Shown piece by piece: positions 41,974 through 49,752 of a DNA stretch of 64,000 bases. The position numbers and the translations under genes are program-made. Each line of letters opens with the position of its first letter. Position 1 is the first letter of the stretch. Under the pieces are notes generated by a model. The model worked only from the letters and a program-made list of their open reading frames with translations. It had not been told where the DNA came from and ran no database searches. The stretch comes from Bradyrhizobium centrolobii (GTDB lineage: Bacteria > Pseudomonadota > Alphaproteobacteria > Rhizobiales > Xanthobacteraceae): contig NZ_LUUB01000054.1 of the NCBI RefSeq assembly GCF_001641635.1, positions 316,296 through 380,295 of the forward strand, in the 5' to 3' direction.

Positions 41974-42345
41974 TCAATTGTGCGCACTTGCCCGCGTCTT
42001 CTCCGACGCGGCGGGGCGCCGCAGGAAGTCGGCATCGTCGTCGCCTGACGGAATCAGGATCGCGCGCTCGCGCGGCAGGGCTTCCGGCCTCGTCGCGAAG
42101 GAAGGCCGCCAGCTTCTCCCTCATCTCGCAGCGCAGGTCCCAGGACTGCGGCGCGTTCCTGGCACTGACCAGCGCGCGAAGCTCGATGGTGCGCGAATCC
42201 GCATCGATCACCTGGAGATTGACCACTGCGCCATCCCAAAGCTTGGATTCTTTCACTGCCTCCTCCAGCCAGCGACTTATACGCGATACATCGGCGCGGT
42301 GATCGACGTGCAGCGCGATCCCCCCGGTGCAACCGTCGCTGAACT
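41974..42345 (-). pseudogene. C-terminal remnant of an MscS-like channel
   Basis: One frame gives IALHVDHRADVSRISRWLEE and LWDGAVVNLQVIDADSRTIE followed by LRALVSARNAPQSWDLRCEM and REKLAAFLRDE; the neighbouring frame then gives EALPRERAILIPSGDDDADF to a stop at 41974. Together they match the C-terminal cytoplasmic domain of MscS-family channels as found in Bradyrhizobium. The transmembrane part, the start codon and a common frame are absent, so this is a decayed fragment. The short overlap with the + strand gene at 42365 is avoided; the fragment fills the 432-base gap. Confidence 0.65.
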
Positions 42346-42364
42346 GCGCTAGCTTAAGGCGGTT

Positions 42365-43609
42365 ATGACTCGACGTACCGGCAGCGCCGATCTTCCCTTG
42401 CACACTGGGCGGGTTCCCCAGTGGCTTGCAAACCGCATGGCGTCGCTTGGCGCGATCGTCACGCAGACGATCGTGCACCATTACGGCCGCGATGCCTTTC
42501 TTCAGCGCCTCTCGCATCCCTTCTGGTTCCAGTCGTTCGGCGCGGTAATGGGGATGGACTGGCACTCCTCCGGCATCACCACCTCCGTGATCGGAGCGCT
42601 GAAGCGCGGGCTCGGCCCGCTCCAGGACGAGCTCGGCATCTATGTCTGCGGCGGCCGCGGGCAGCATTCGCGCAAGACGCCGGACGAGCTGCTGCAGCTC
42701 GGCGACCGCGTCGGCTTCGATGGCGCGAAGCTCACGCGTGCCAGCCGCCTGGTGGCGAAGGTCGACAGCGCGGCGGTCCAGGACGGGTTCGACCTCTATC
42801 TCCACGGCTTCTTCGTCACCGCCGACGGCAAGTGGACGGTGGTGCAGCAGGGCATGAATGGCGACAAGCGCCAGGCCCGTCGCTATCACTGGCACTCCGA
42901 GGCTCTGAAGAGTTTTGTCGATACGCCGCATAGCGCGATCGACGGTCCGCAGCAGGGCGAGATCGTCAATCTCACCGACCATCGCGCCGAACTCTCGCGC
43001 GCCGCCCAGCTCGAGCTGCTGACGGACCTCGGCCCCGACCGCCTCGTCTGCGAATTCGAGCGAATCAGCGGCATCGAGCCGGCGCAGGCCATGCTGCCGC
43101 ATCTGATCATGCCGGCGCATCACGATGTGCGGCCGAAGGATGTGTTCGCGCGTCGCCTGCATGGCACGCTCGCAGCGGCCGCCGAGCGCGGCCCGGTCGA
43201 TTTCCCCGAGTTGTTGCTGACGCCCGGCGTCGGCGCACGCACCGTGCGCTCGCTCGCAATGGTCGCCGAGGTCGTGCACGGCGCGCCCTATCGCTTCAGG
43301 GATCCCGCGCGCTTCTCGCTCGCCCATGGCGGCAAGGACCGGCACCCCTACTCCGTGCCGATCAAGGTCTATGACGAGACCATTCGCGTGCTGAAGGGCG
43401 CGATCCAGAACGCAAAGCTCGGGCGCGAGGAGGAGATGCAGGCGATCAAGCGTCTCGACGATCAGGCGCGGCGGCTGGAGCGGACCGCGCGCGGACCTTC
43501 AGTGGAATCGTTCATCGCAGGCGAACGCGCAGTATCTCCAGACCTCGATGGCCGGTCCGTGTTCGGCTGGGAGCGCGATCTCGTCTCGACAAAAAAGCGG
43601 ACCGGCTGA
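42365..43609 (+). CDS. DUF763 family protein
   Basis: A 414-residue protein that opens MTRRTGSADLPLHTGRVPQW, the defining start of DUF763, a family found in archaea, thermophiles and scattered proteobacteria. Other marks are WHSSGITTSVIGALKRGL, GIYVCGGRGQHSRKTPDEL, QGMNGDKRQARRYHW and LLLTPGVGARTVRSLAMVAE, the last resembling a helix-hairpin-helix DNA-binding motif. A link to DNA or nucleic acid processing is therefore plausible but unproven. AAGGCGG precedes the ATG. Confidence 0.88.
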   Translation: MTRRTGSADLPLHTGRVPQWLANRMASLGAIVTQTIVHHYGRDAFLQRLSHPFWFQSFGAVMGMDWHSSGITTSVIGALKRGLGPLQDELGIYVCGGRGQHSRKTPDELLQLGDRVGFDGAKLTRASRLVAKVDSAAVQDGFDLYLHGFFVTADGKWTVVQQGMNGDKRQARRYHWHSEALKSFVDTPHSAIDGPQQGEIVNLTDHRAELSRAAQLELLTDLGPDRLVCEFERISGIEPAQAMLPHLIMPAHHDVRPKDVFARRLHGTLAAAAERGPVDFPELLLTPGVGARTVRSLAMVAEVVHGAPYRFRDPARFSLAHGGKDRHPYSVPIKVYDETIRVLKGAIQNAKLGREEEMQAIKRLDDQARRLERTARGPSVESFIAGERAVSPDLDGRSVFGWERDLVSTKKRTG

Positions 43610-43621
43610 GCACCGGTCCGC
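43591..43621 (-). terminator. Rho-independent terminator
   Basis: GCGGACCGG and CCGGTCCGC form a perfect nine-base stem with a seven-base loop at 43597-43621. On the minus strand it is followed directly by six T residues (43596-43591), the classic intrinsic terminator for the small gene ending at 43650. The stop codon of the plus-strand DUF763 gene lies in the loop. Confidence 0.85.
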
Positions 43622-43649
43622 AGTTTGTCGGGAGGAATCGACCTTCTCC

Positions 43650-43895
43650 TCAGCTTTCACCAGTCTCCGTTCCCTCATCCCCGAGCCGGTTGGCCGCGTG
43701 GTCCTGATACTGCTCGGTCTGGATGAACTTGCCGTCCATGCCGCGGATGTCCGAGTGCTGGGCCTTGTCGCGGTTGGACAAGATCATGTTGTCGCCGATC
43801 TTGTCCTTGGACACCTCAGCGAAGGCGCCGGTGCCGTCGCTCTTTCCATGCATGCCGGATCTGAAGTGCGTCTTGCTGCCATTCCCACCTGGCAT
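43650..43895 (-). CDS. Small hydrophilic hypothetical protein, 81 aa
   Basis: MPGGNGSKTHFRSGMHGKSD leads a glycine- and charge-rich protein containing VSKDKIGDNMILSNRDKAQH and ending GDEGTETGES. I recognise the ILSNRDKAQHSD core from small rhizobial proteins, but no function is attached. Probably flexible, possibly stress-related, like its neighbour. GAGGAGAGAT precedes the ATG at 43895. An intrinsic terminator follows. Confidence 0.7.
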   Translation of the reverse strand: MPGGNGSKTHFRSGMHGKSDGTGAFAEVSKDKIGDNMILSNRDKAQHSDIRGMDGKFIQTEQYQDHAANRLGDEGTETGES

Positions 43896-43958
43896 CGATC
43901 TCTCCTCTTGCAGTGATCGCTCTGACATTGAGGATTCAGCGCCATACTCGGCCGCTGA

Positions 43959-44378
43959 TCATTCTCGCGGTTCGTGACCACCCTTCTCGTTGGGACCACG
44001 GGCGCGATGTACGGTGTTCTCCTCGGAGCGCAAAGCCTGATCCAGCTCACGCGCGTCGGGTAAATCCGGCTTTCGCTCGAGAATGCGCATCTGCTGTTCG
44101 TGTGTCTTCTTACCTTGCATTTGCGGTCTCCGACCTCTGCGAGCGGCTCTGCTATATGCGACATCGTTGTCGATGCCGCCGTTCTCCAAATCGCCTTCGA
44201 TGGTATTCTCGCCGAGCGCATCCTCGACGTCATCAGGCGATGCGGCCGCCATATTCGCGCCCCTAGATCCGCCGATCAGCGGATTGTCCCGAAGATTCTT
44301 GCCGGTCGGCGGCTTGCTGCCGCCAGTTCCCTTGCGGCTCTGATTGTCCGGCGGAACAGGTGGCATTCTGCTGGTCAT
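43959..44378 (-). CDS. Disordered, charged hypothetical protein, 139 aa
   Basis: A low-complexity hydrophilic protein: MTSRMPPVPPDNQSRKGTGG, NLRDNPLIGGSRGANMAAAS, then DDVEDALGENTIEGDLENGG and a helical end KTHEQQMRILERKPDLPDAREL to NEKGGHEPRE. It has no hydrophobic segment. GGAGGCAG precedes the ATG at 44378. It sits upstream of the 81-residue gene on the same strand (63-base gap). No known domain. Confidence 0.6.
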   Translation of the reverse strand: MTSRMPPVPPDNQSRKGTGGSKPPTGKNLRDNPLIGGSRGANMAAASPDDVEDALGENTIEGDLENGGIDNDVAYSRAARRGRRPQMQGKKTHEQQMRILERKPDLPDARELDQALRSEENTVHRARGPNEKGGHEPRE

Positions 44379-44534
44379 GATGCTGCCTCCTGAAGAGATG
44401 TGAAGACCTGCGGTGCGGTGACAGGGAACTCGTGCCGAACTTCGTCGCCGCGAGGTCTCAGAGACAACCGCCGCCACCGCGCACCGTTCCGGACTAATCA
44501 CGTGAAGCGAAGATTTTCCGAAGAACAGGAAACA

Positions 44535-45806
44535 TCAGCTCGCCTGAGCGAGCGAACGATCGACCATCGCTTGCTCAGCAACGATCGCTTGTGTTCCGCG
44601 GGAGTCCGCAATGACGGGCAGTTTCGCGATCGCGCGGAGACCCGGCCGTTTGCGCCAATGAATCAGCGAGGGCTCGACAGCGAGACCAAGCCGCGGCCAT
44701 CGCACAAACAGCGCCTCCAGTGCGCAGGCCGCCTCAATACGCGCAAGCTGATGGCCGAGGCAGAAATGGATTCCCGTGCCGAAGGAGATGTGGCGGTTGG
44801 GTTTGCGCTCGAGATCGAGACGATCAGGCTGATCATGCACTGCCGGATCCATGTTCGCCGCGGCGAGCATGACCATGACGCGGTCGCCCTTTTTCAGGCG
44901 CACGCCTTCGAGCTCGACATCGCGCCGAACATAGCGCGGCTTGGAGAACTGCACCGGCGAGACGAAGCGCAGGAATTCCTCGACGGCCAGCCCGACGCGG
45001 CTCCAGTCCTCCTCCAGCCAGTCCCGGAGGCCGGGGCTCTTGAGGAGCTCGTAAACCGAGCCGCTGATGAGATGCGTGGTGGTCTCGGAGCCGGCCGCGA
45101 GCAGCAGAAACACCATCGACACCATTTCGTCCGGCGTGATCTGGCCGCCCTCGCGTTCGACCTGGACCAATTCGGCGATCAGGCCCTCGCCGCCCTGCTT
45201 GCGTGCGAGCTGCAACTGTTCCTCCAGGTAGCTCCGCATCTTGCGGAACGCGAACAGCAGCCGGAAGAAGCTGAGGACGTTGGTCAGCGAGGACATCGCA
45301 TTGGCCCAGGCGATGAACCGCGGGCGATCGGCTTGCGGCAGGCCAAGCAGCTCGGAGATCACCGAAAGCGGCAGGATGCGCGCGTAGCGCTGGACGAGAT
45401 CGGCCGGGCTTCCCTGCGCGAACAGCTCATCGGCAAGATTATCTGCGATGGCCCGAATGCGCGGCTCCATCGCGACCATCGCGCGGCGGCGAAAGGCCTC
45501 GTCCACGATGCTGCGCAGCCGGGTGTGATCCGGCTCGTCCATGGTCAGCATGTTCTTGGCGATGGTTCTGACGAGCTTTGGCATCCACCAGCGCAGGCCA
45601 GCGACGTCGCCATCCTCCTTGCGGAGCGTGAAGGTAGCGCTGTCCTTCAGCACCTGCGCGGTGACGTCATGGGCCGTGGTGATCCAGACCTCGCCAACGA
45701 GCGGAAATCGCGTCGCGACCACGGGGCCGGACGCCCGCAAATCCGCGATGGCCTTGGGCGGACCGCGGAAGAAGGCCTCGCTGGTGAAATCGAGGCGCGG
45801 TGCCAT
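44535..45806 (-). CDS. Cytochrome P450
   Basis: A 423-residue soluble bacterial P450. The heme cysteine lies in FGTGIHFCLGHQLARIEA near residue 365, the I-helix oxygen-activating motif is LLAAGSETTTHLISG near 250, and the K-helix Glu-x-x-Arg is in VEEFLRFVSPVQF near 295. Start at 45806 (MAPRLDFTSEAF) gives the usual length; the ribosome site there is weak. No ferredoxin gene is adjacent, though a ferredoxin reductase lies 500 bases upstream in the same direction. Substrate unknown. Confidence 0.92.
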   Translation of the reverse strand: MAPRLDFTSEAFFRGPPKAIADLRASGPVVATRFPLVGEVWITTAHDVTAQVLKDSATFTLRKEDGDVAGLRWWMPKLVRTIAKNMLTMDEPDHTRLRSIVDEAFRRRAMVAMEPRIRAIADNLADELFAQGSPADLVQRYARILPLSVISELLGLPQADRPRFIAWANAMSSLTNVLSFFRLLFAFRKMRSYLEEQLQLARKQGGEGLIAELVQVEREGGQITPDEMVSMVFLLLAAGSETTTHLISGSVYELLKSPGLRDWLEEDWSRVGLAVEEFLRFVSPVQFSKPRYVRRDVELEGVRLKKGDRVMVMLAAANMDPAVHDQPDRLDLERKPNRHISFGTGIHFCLGHQLARIEAACALEALFVRWPRLGLAVEPSLIHWRKRPGLRAIAKLPVIADSRGTQAIVAEQAMVDRSLAQAS

Positions 45807-45915
45807 GGGATCACCGGAATGGTTGGTGGCGCCCCACCCAAATGGTGAGCGGCGCTGCCGGCGCAAGGGGCTGGAACTTGCGTCCGCCCTCGCGGTTCGA
45901 GCGACGGAAGAGAGC

Positions 45916-46242
45916 TTATCCGCGTCCCGGCGAGCGCGGGCCGGCCTTGCGCTGCTGCTGGTTGGTGTAGGCGTCCCAATGGCTCCAGCTGCCGTTGCTG
46001 AGGCTTCGCAGGTCGGTGGCCAGCGGACGGCGCGTGCGCTTCTCGTAGTCGGCGATCACGCGCTCGGACTGCGCGATCTTGCGCTTGAGTTCCGCGATCG
46101 CCTTCTGGGTCTGTCCGTCCCGCTTCGACGTCGCGATCTCGCCCATCGTGAAGCGCGCGGTCTCGAGCGCCTTCAACTCGGCGCGGTTCTTCTTCAACTG
46201 AACCCGGTGCCAGGCGATATTGCTGTCACTGTCCGCAACCAT
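45916..46242 (-). CDS. Coiled-coil hypothetical protein, 108 aa
   Basis: Residues 8 to 75 form a charged helical stretch (HRVQLKKNRAELKALETARF, AIAELKRKIAQSERVIADYE) with heptad spacing, likely a coiled coil. The rest (SNGSWSHWDAYTNQQQRKAG) is basic and flexible. The ATG at 46242 is preferred since residues upstream of it differ in character. It lies between the ferredoxin reductase and P450 genes on the same strand but is not related to either. Function unknown. Confidence 0.6.
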   Translation of the reverse strand: MVADSDSNIAWHRVQLKKNRAELKALETARFTMGEIATSKRDGQTQKAIAELKRKIAQSERVIADYEKRTRRPLATDLRSLSNGSWSHWDAYTNQQQRKAGPRSPGRG

Positions 46243-46349
46243 GTGGGAACTCCGCTGATTCGTAAGCACATAGTATCGTGCGCCGAATCGGCGGAGCAAC
46301 GGGTGCCCGGCGGCGAAAATGCGGCCTTATTGCGCTGGAATTCCGCGAA

Positions 46350-47123
46350 TCAGCGTTCGGCAAATGCCTTTTCGACCACGAACTGGGCCGGCTCGCCATG
46401 ATTGCCCTCGACGAAGCCGCGCTCGGTCAGGAGTACGCGGGTGTCGGCGACCAGCGCCGGGCTGCCACAGATCATGACACGGTCATGCGCTGCTTCCAGA
46501 GGCGGCAGGCCGATATCGCTGAACAGCTTGCCGGAGGTGATGAGGTCGGTGATGCGGCCGCGGTTGCGGAAGGGATCGCGGGTCACGGTCGGATAATAGA
46601 TCAGCTGGTTGCGGATGTACTCGCCGAGCAACTCGTCGTTCGGCAGCTCCTCGGTGATCATCTCGCCATAGGCGAGCTCCCTCACGTGACGGCAGCCGTG
46701 CAGGAGCACGACCTTCTCGAAGCGCTCGTAGGTCTCGGGGTCCTTGATGACGCTCAGGAACGGTGCGAGCCCCGTGCCGGTACCGACGAGGTAGAGATTG
46801 CGCCCCTCCTCAAGGTTGTCGATCACGAGCGTGCCGGTGGCCTTGCGGCTGACGATGATCTCGTCGCCCTCCCTCAGGTGCTGGAGGCGCGAGGTCAGCG
46901 GGCCGTCCGGCACCTTGATCGAGAAGAACTCCAGCGTGTCCTCGTAATTGGCGCTGGCGACGCTGTAGGCCCGCAACAGCGGCTTCTCGCCGACCTTGAG
47001 CCCGATCATGGTGAATTCGCCGTTGCGGAAGCGGAAGGTCGGGCTGCGGGTGGTCTTGAAAGAGAACAGCGTGTCGGTCCAGTGGTGGACACTCAAAACG
47101 CTTTCCTGATTGAAATTGCTCAT
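46350..47123 (-). CDS. fpr: Ferredoxin-NADP reductase
   Basis: A 257-residue plant-type FNR of the bacterial Fpr group. RAYSVASANYEDTLEFF near residue 51 binds FAD, GTGTGLAPFLSVIKDPETYE near 111 and VMICGSPALV near 215 bind NADP, and the C-terminus FVVEKAFAER is typical of the subclass with a short tail past the nicotinamide-stacking region. It moves electrons between NADPH and ferredoxin or flavodoxin. It is divergent from the enamidase gene, and its promoter shares two sequence elements with that of 6-hydroxynicotinate reductase, a ferredoxin-dependent enzyme, so supply of electrons to that step is a good inference. Confidence 0.92.
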   Translation of the reverse strand: MSNFNQESVLSVHHWTDTLFSFKTTRSPTFRFRNGEFTMIGLKVGEKPLLRAYSVASANYEDTLEFFSIKVPDGPLTSRLQHLREGDEIIVSRKATGTLVIDNLEEGRNLYLVGTGTGLAPFLSVIKDPETYERFEKVVLLHGCRHVRELAYGEMITEELPNDELLGEYIRNQLIYYPTVTRDPFRNRGRITDLITSGKLFSDIGLPPLEAAHDRVMICGSPALVADTRVLLTERGFVEGNHGEPAQFVVEKAFAER

Positions 47124-47175
47124 CTCACCTTCCCTGTCGCTTCCTTGCGGTTCCGAGGCGGTCAGCTATGCGTCG

Positions 47176-47206
47176 TTTGTACACAATCATTCGTATACTA
47201 ATGAAT
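47176..47206. promoter_or_regulatory. Operator pair shared with the hnr/nic promoter
   Basis: In the gap between fpr and the enamidase gene lie TTTGTACACAA (47176-47186) and, two bases on, ATTCGTATACTAATGAAT (47189-47206). The first resembles CGTTTGTGTACAAACG at 57020-57035; the second shares its first ten bases with ATTCGTATACGAACGAT at 56868-56884. The co-occurrence of both elements in two promoter regions of one pathway suggests a common regulator, most simply the MarR protein at 48578-49033. Confidence 0.55.
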
Positions 47207-47278
47207 AATCCTGCTTGATCCCGCGGTCAAGGCTGCCCAAGATCGAAAGCGTTGCAGCTAGGATTAAGGAGCCCTTCC

Positions 47279-48475
47279 ATGGCGCATGACGCACCCCAGG
47301 CCGCCGGACCCTCGAAGCTCGTGATCCGCAATATCGGCCTGATCCTGTCCGGCGCTTTGGAAAAGCCGATCCTGGACGGCGACACCATCGTCGCCGAGAA
47401 CGGCAAGATCACTGCGATCGGCCGCTTCAAGGACGTCAACACGGAAGGCGCGACCACGACCGTCGACGCCAACGGCACCACGGTCGCGCCGGGCCTGATC
47501 GACAGCCACGTCCACCCCGTCGCCGGCGACTGGACGCCGCGGCAGAACCAGATCAGCTGGATCGACAGCTACCTCCACGGCGGCGTCACCACCATGATCT
47601 CGGCCGGCGAAGTGCACATGCCCGGCCGCCCCCGCGACGTCGTCGGCCTGAAGGCCATGGCGGTGTTCGCCCAGCGCGCGTTCTGGACCTTGCGGCCCGG
47701 CGGCGTGAAGGTTCACGCCGGTGCGCCCGTGATCGAATGCGAGATGGTCGAGGAAGATTTCAAGGAAATGGCCGCGGCCGGCGTCAAGCTGCTGGGCGAG
47801 GTCGGACTCGGCGGCGTCAAGGACGGCCCGACCGCACGGAAAATGGTCGGCTGGGCACGCAAATACGGCATCCAGAGCACGATTCACACCGGCGGCCCCT
47901 CGATCCCCGGCTCCGGCCTGATCGACAAGGACGTGGTGCTGGAAGCCGACACCGACGTGGTCGGTCACATCAATGGCGGCCACACCGCCCTGCCCGACGA
48001 CCAGATCCGCTGCATCTGCGAGGGTTGCAAGCGCGGGCTCGAGCTTGTGCACAACGGCAATGAGCGCTCGGCCCTGTTCACGCTGCGCACCGCGCGCGAG
48101 ATGGGCGATTTGCACCGCGTCATCCTCGGCACCGACGCGCCCGCCGGCTCCGGCGTGCAGCCGCTGGGCATTCTGCGCATGGTTTCGATGCTGTCCTCGC
48201 TCGGCGATCTGCCCGCCGAGATCGCCTTCTGCCTCGCCACCGGCAACACTGCGCGGATGCGCGAACTCGATTGCGGCCTGATCGAGGTCGGCCGCTCCGC
48301 AGACTTCGTCATCATGGACAAGGCGCAGCACTCGCCCGGCAAGAACATTTTGGAGAGCGTGCAGCTCGGCGACCTCCCCGGCATCGGCATGACCATCATC
48401 GACGGCATCGTGCGGACGCAGCGCAGCCGGAATACCCCGCCGGCGGGGAAGGTGCCGGAGGTGGTGGCGAAGTAA
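47279..48475 (+). CDS. ena: Enamidase-like amidohydrolase (6-oxo-tetrahydronicotinate ring opening)
   Basis: A 398-residue amidohydrolase that resembles the Eubacterium barkeri enamidase, which hydrolyses 1,4,5,6-tetrahydro-6-oxonicotinate to 2-formylglutarate and ammonia. Visible metal and active-site stretches are APGLIDSHVHPVAGDW near residue 74, GVKLLGEVGLGGVKDG near 180, STIHTGGPSIPG near 205, GHINGGHTALP near 230 and the aspartate in ILGTDAPAGSG near 285. AAGGAG precedes the ATG at 47279. It is divergent from fpr and convergent with the MarR gene, and its presence with hnr and nicAB supports the pathway role. Confidence 0.82.
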   Translation: MAHDAPQAAGPSKLVIRNIGLILSGALEKPILDGDTIVAENGKITAIGRFKDVNTEGATTTVDANGTTVAPGLIDSHVHPVAGDWTPRQNQISWIDSYLHGGVTTMISAGEVHMPGRPRDVVGLKAMAVFAQRAFWTLRPGGVKVHAGAPVIECEMVEEDFKEMAAAGVKLLGEVGLGGVKDGPTARKMVGWARKYGIQSTIHTGGPSIPGSGLIDKDVVLEADTDVVGHINGGHTALPDDQIRCICEGCKRGLELVHNGNERSALFTLRTAREMGDLHRVILGTDAPAGSGVQPLGILRMVSMLSSLGDLPAEIAFCLATGNTARMRELDCGLIEVGRSADFVIMDKAQHSPGKNILESVQLGDLPGIGMTIIDGIVRTQRSRNTPPAGKVPEVVAK

Positions 48476-48482
48476 GCGAGCC

Positions 48483-48576
48483 CGTCATTCCGGGGCGCGA
48501 CGCAGTCGCGAACCCGGAATCCAGAGATTGTGGCGCGAGATTCCGGGTTCGCGCTGATGCGCGCCCCGGAATGACG
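48483..48576. repeat. Palindromic intergenic repeat (family 1), second copy
   Basis: Starts CGTCATTCCGGGGCGCG and ends CGCGCCCCGGAATGACG, with inner arms GCGAACCCGGAATC and GATTCCGGGTTCGC. It fills the gap between the convergent enamidase and MarR genes and reaches to 2 bases from the MarR stop codon, so it may double as a bidirectional terminator. The other copy is at 9669-9800. Confidence 0.85.
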
Positions 48577-48577
48577 T

Positions 48578-49033
48578 TCACCGCAGCTTGTTCAACAGCA
48601 CCATCAACAGCTCGCGCTCTTTGGCATCGAGCGGCGCCAGCGTTTCGCGGGTAATCGCGAGCGCATTGGGCGCGACCTTCTCCGCTAGCTGCTGACCGGC
48701 GCGCGTCAGGCTGACCACCAGCCGGCGTCCGTCCTCGGGATCCTGGCTCGTTTCCGTCAACCCGCGCGCGCTGAGCCGGTCGATCACGCCCTTGATGGTA
48801 GCGACGTCCATCGCCGTCAGCCGACCGAGCTGGTTCTGCGAGCACGGGCCGGTCTCGGCGAGCTTCGACAGCGCCGCCCATTGCGTCGGCGTGAGGTTGG
48901 TGCCGATGTCGCGGGCGAAGATCGCGCTGTGGCGCTGCCAGACCTGGCGCAGGATAAAGCCGACCTGCTCGTCGAGCACGTAAGATGGTTTTGCCGGTTT
49001 GACGCTCTTCTTTGCCGCGACGCTTCTCGCCAT
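48578..49033 (-). CDS. MarR-family regulator of the nicotinate island (NicR-like)
   Basis: A 151-residue winged-helix regulator: LDEQVGFILRQVWQRHSAIF dimer helix, QNQLGRLTAMDVATIKGVID recognition region, and the wing SQDPEDGRRLVVSLT with the conserved Asp and Arg. It is the last gene of the minus-strand unit starting with 6-hydroxynicotinate reductase, 14 bases after livF. In pseudomonads a MarR protein (NicR) represses nicotinate degradation until 6-hydroxynicotinate binds, so an analogous role is plausible. The shared promoter palindromes fit MarR binding sites in size. Confidence 0.88.
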   Translation of the reverse strand: MARSVAAKKSVKPAKPSYVLDEQVGFILRQVWQRHSAIFARDIGTNLTPTQWAALSKLAETGPCSQNQLGRLTAMDVATIKGVIDRLSARGLTETSQDPEDGRRLVVSLTRAGQQLAEKVAPNALAITRETLAPLDAKERELLMVLLNKLR

Positions 49034-49047
49034 CCGTTCCCCGCCCC

Positions 49048-49752
49048 TCACAACGACAGATGCGCGTCGCGGATGTCCGGGCGCGCATCGAGCTCGGCCA
49101 TCGTGCCGCCGAAACAGATGCGGCCGCGCTCGATGATATAGGCGCGATCGGAGATCAGCCGCGCAAAGTGCAAATTCTGCTCGGAGACGACGATGCTGAC
49201 GCCCTCCTTCTTCATGGTCAGGATCGCATCGACCATCTGCTCCACGATCTTGGGCGACAGGCCTTCCGAGGGCTCGTCCAGCAGCACCAGCGACGGGTTG
49301 CCCATCAGCGTGCGCGCGATCGTCAGCATCTGCTGCTCGCCCCCGCTCATGCGGCCGCCCGGGCGATTGCGCATCTCGTTCAGATTCGGAAACAATGCGA
49401 ACAGCTTTTCGCGCGTCCAGTATGGCGCGTTGACCCGCTTAGGCTGGCGGCCGACCTCGAGATTCTCCTCGACCGTAAGGTCGGTGAAGATGCGGCGCTC
49501 CTCCGGCACATAGCCGAGGCCGCTCCGCACGATCTCGTGCGTCGGCCGTGCCGAGACGTCCTTGCCCTCGAACATGATGCGGCCCGAGCGTTGCGCCACG
49601 AGGCCGACGATCGAGCGGAACGTCGTCGACTTGCCGGCGCCATTGCGCCCGAGCAGCGCCACCACCTCGCCGTCGCCGACCTCGAAGCCGATGTCGAACA
49701 GGATATGCGCGGGGCCGTAATGGCTGTTGAGGTCCTGCACCGTGAGCTTCAT
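49048..49752 (-). CDS. livF: ABC importer ATPase, LivF type
   Basis: A 234-residue ATPase of branched-chain-amino-acid-type importers. Walker A is ALLGRNGAGKSTTFRSIVGL near residue 37, the signature GGRMSGGEQQMLTIARTLM near 135, and Walker B LVLLDEPSEGLSPKIVEQM near 158. Its start overlaps livG by four bases. Together with LivG, the fused permease and the binding protein it forms one transporter. Its place in the hnr unit suggests nicotinate or a related pyridine acid as cargo. Confidence 0.93.
   Translation of the reverse strand: MKLTVQDLNSHYGPAHILFDIGFEVGDGEVVALLGRNGAGKSTTFRSIVGLVAQRSGRIMFEGKDVSARPTHEIVRSGLGYVPEERRIFTDLTVEENLEVGRQPKRVNAPYWTREKLFALFPNLNEMRNRPGGRMSGGEQQMLTIARTLMGNPSLVLLDEPSEGLSPKIVEQMVDAILTMKKEGVSIVVSEQNLHFARLISDRAYIIERGRICFGGTMAELDARPDIRDAHLSL

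Noticed and set aside
41861..43345. Long 494-codon open frame on the minus strand
   Set aside because: Most of it is antisense to the DUF763 gene (family start and motifs on the plus strand). Only its last part carries MscS-like sequence, reported as a remnant.
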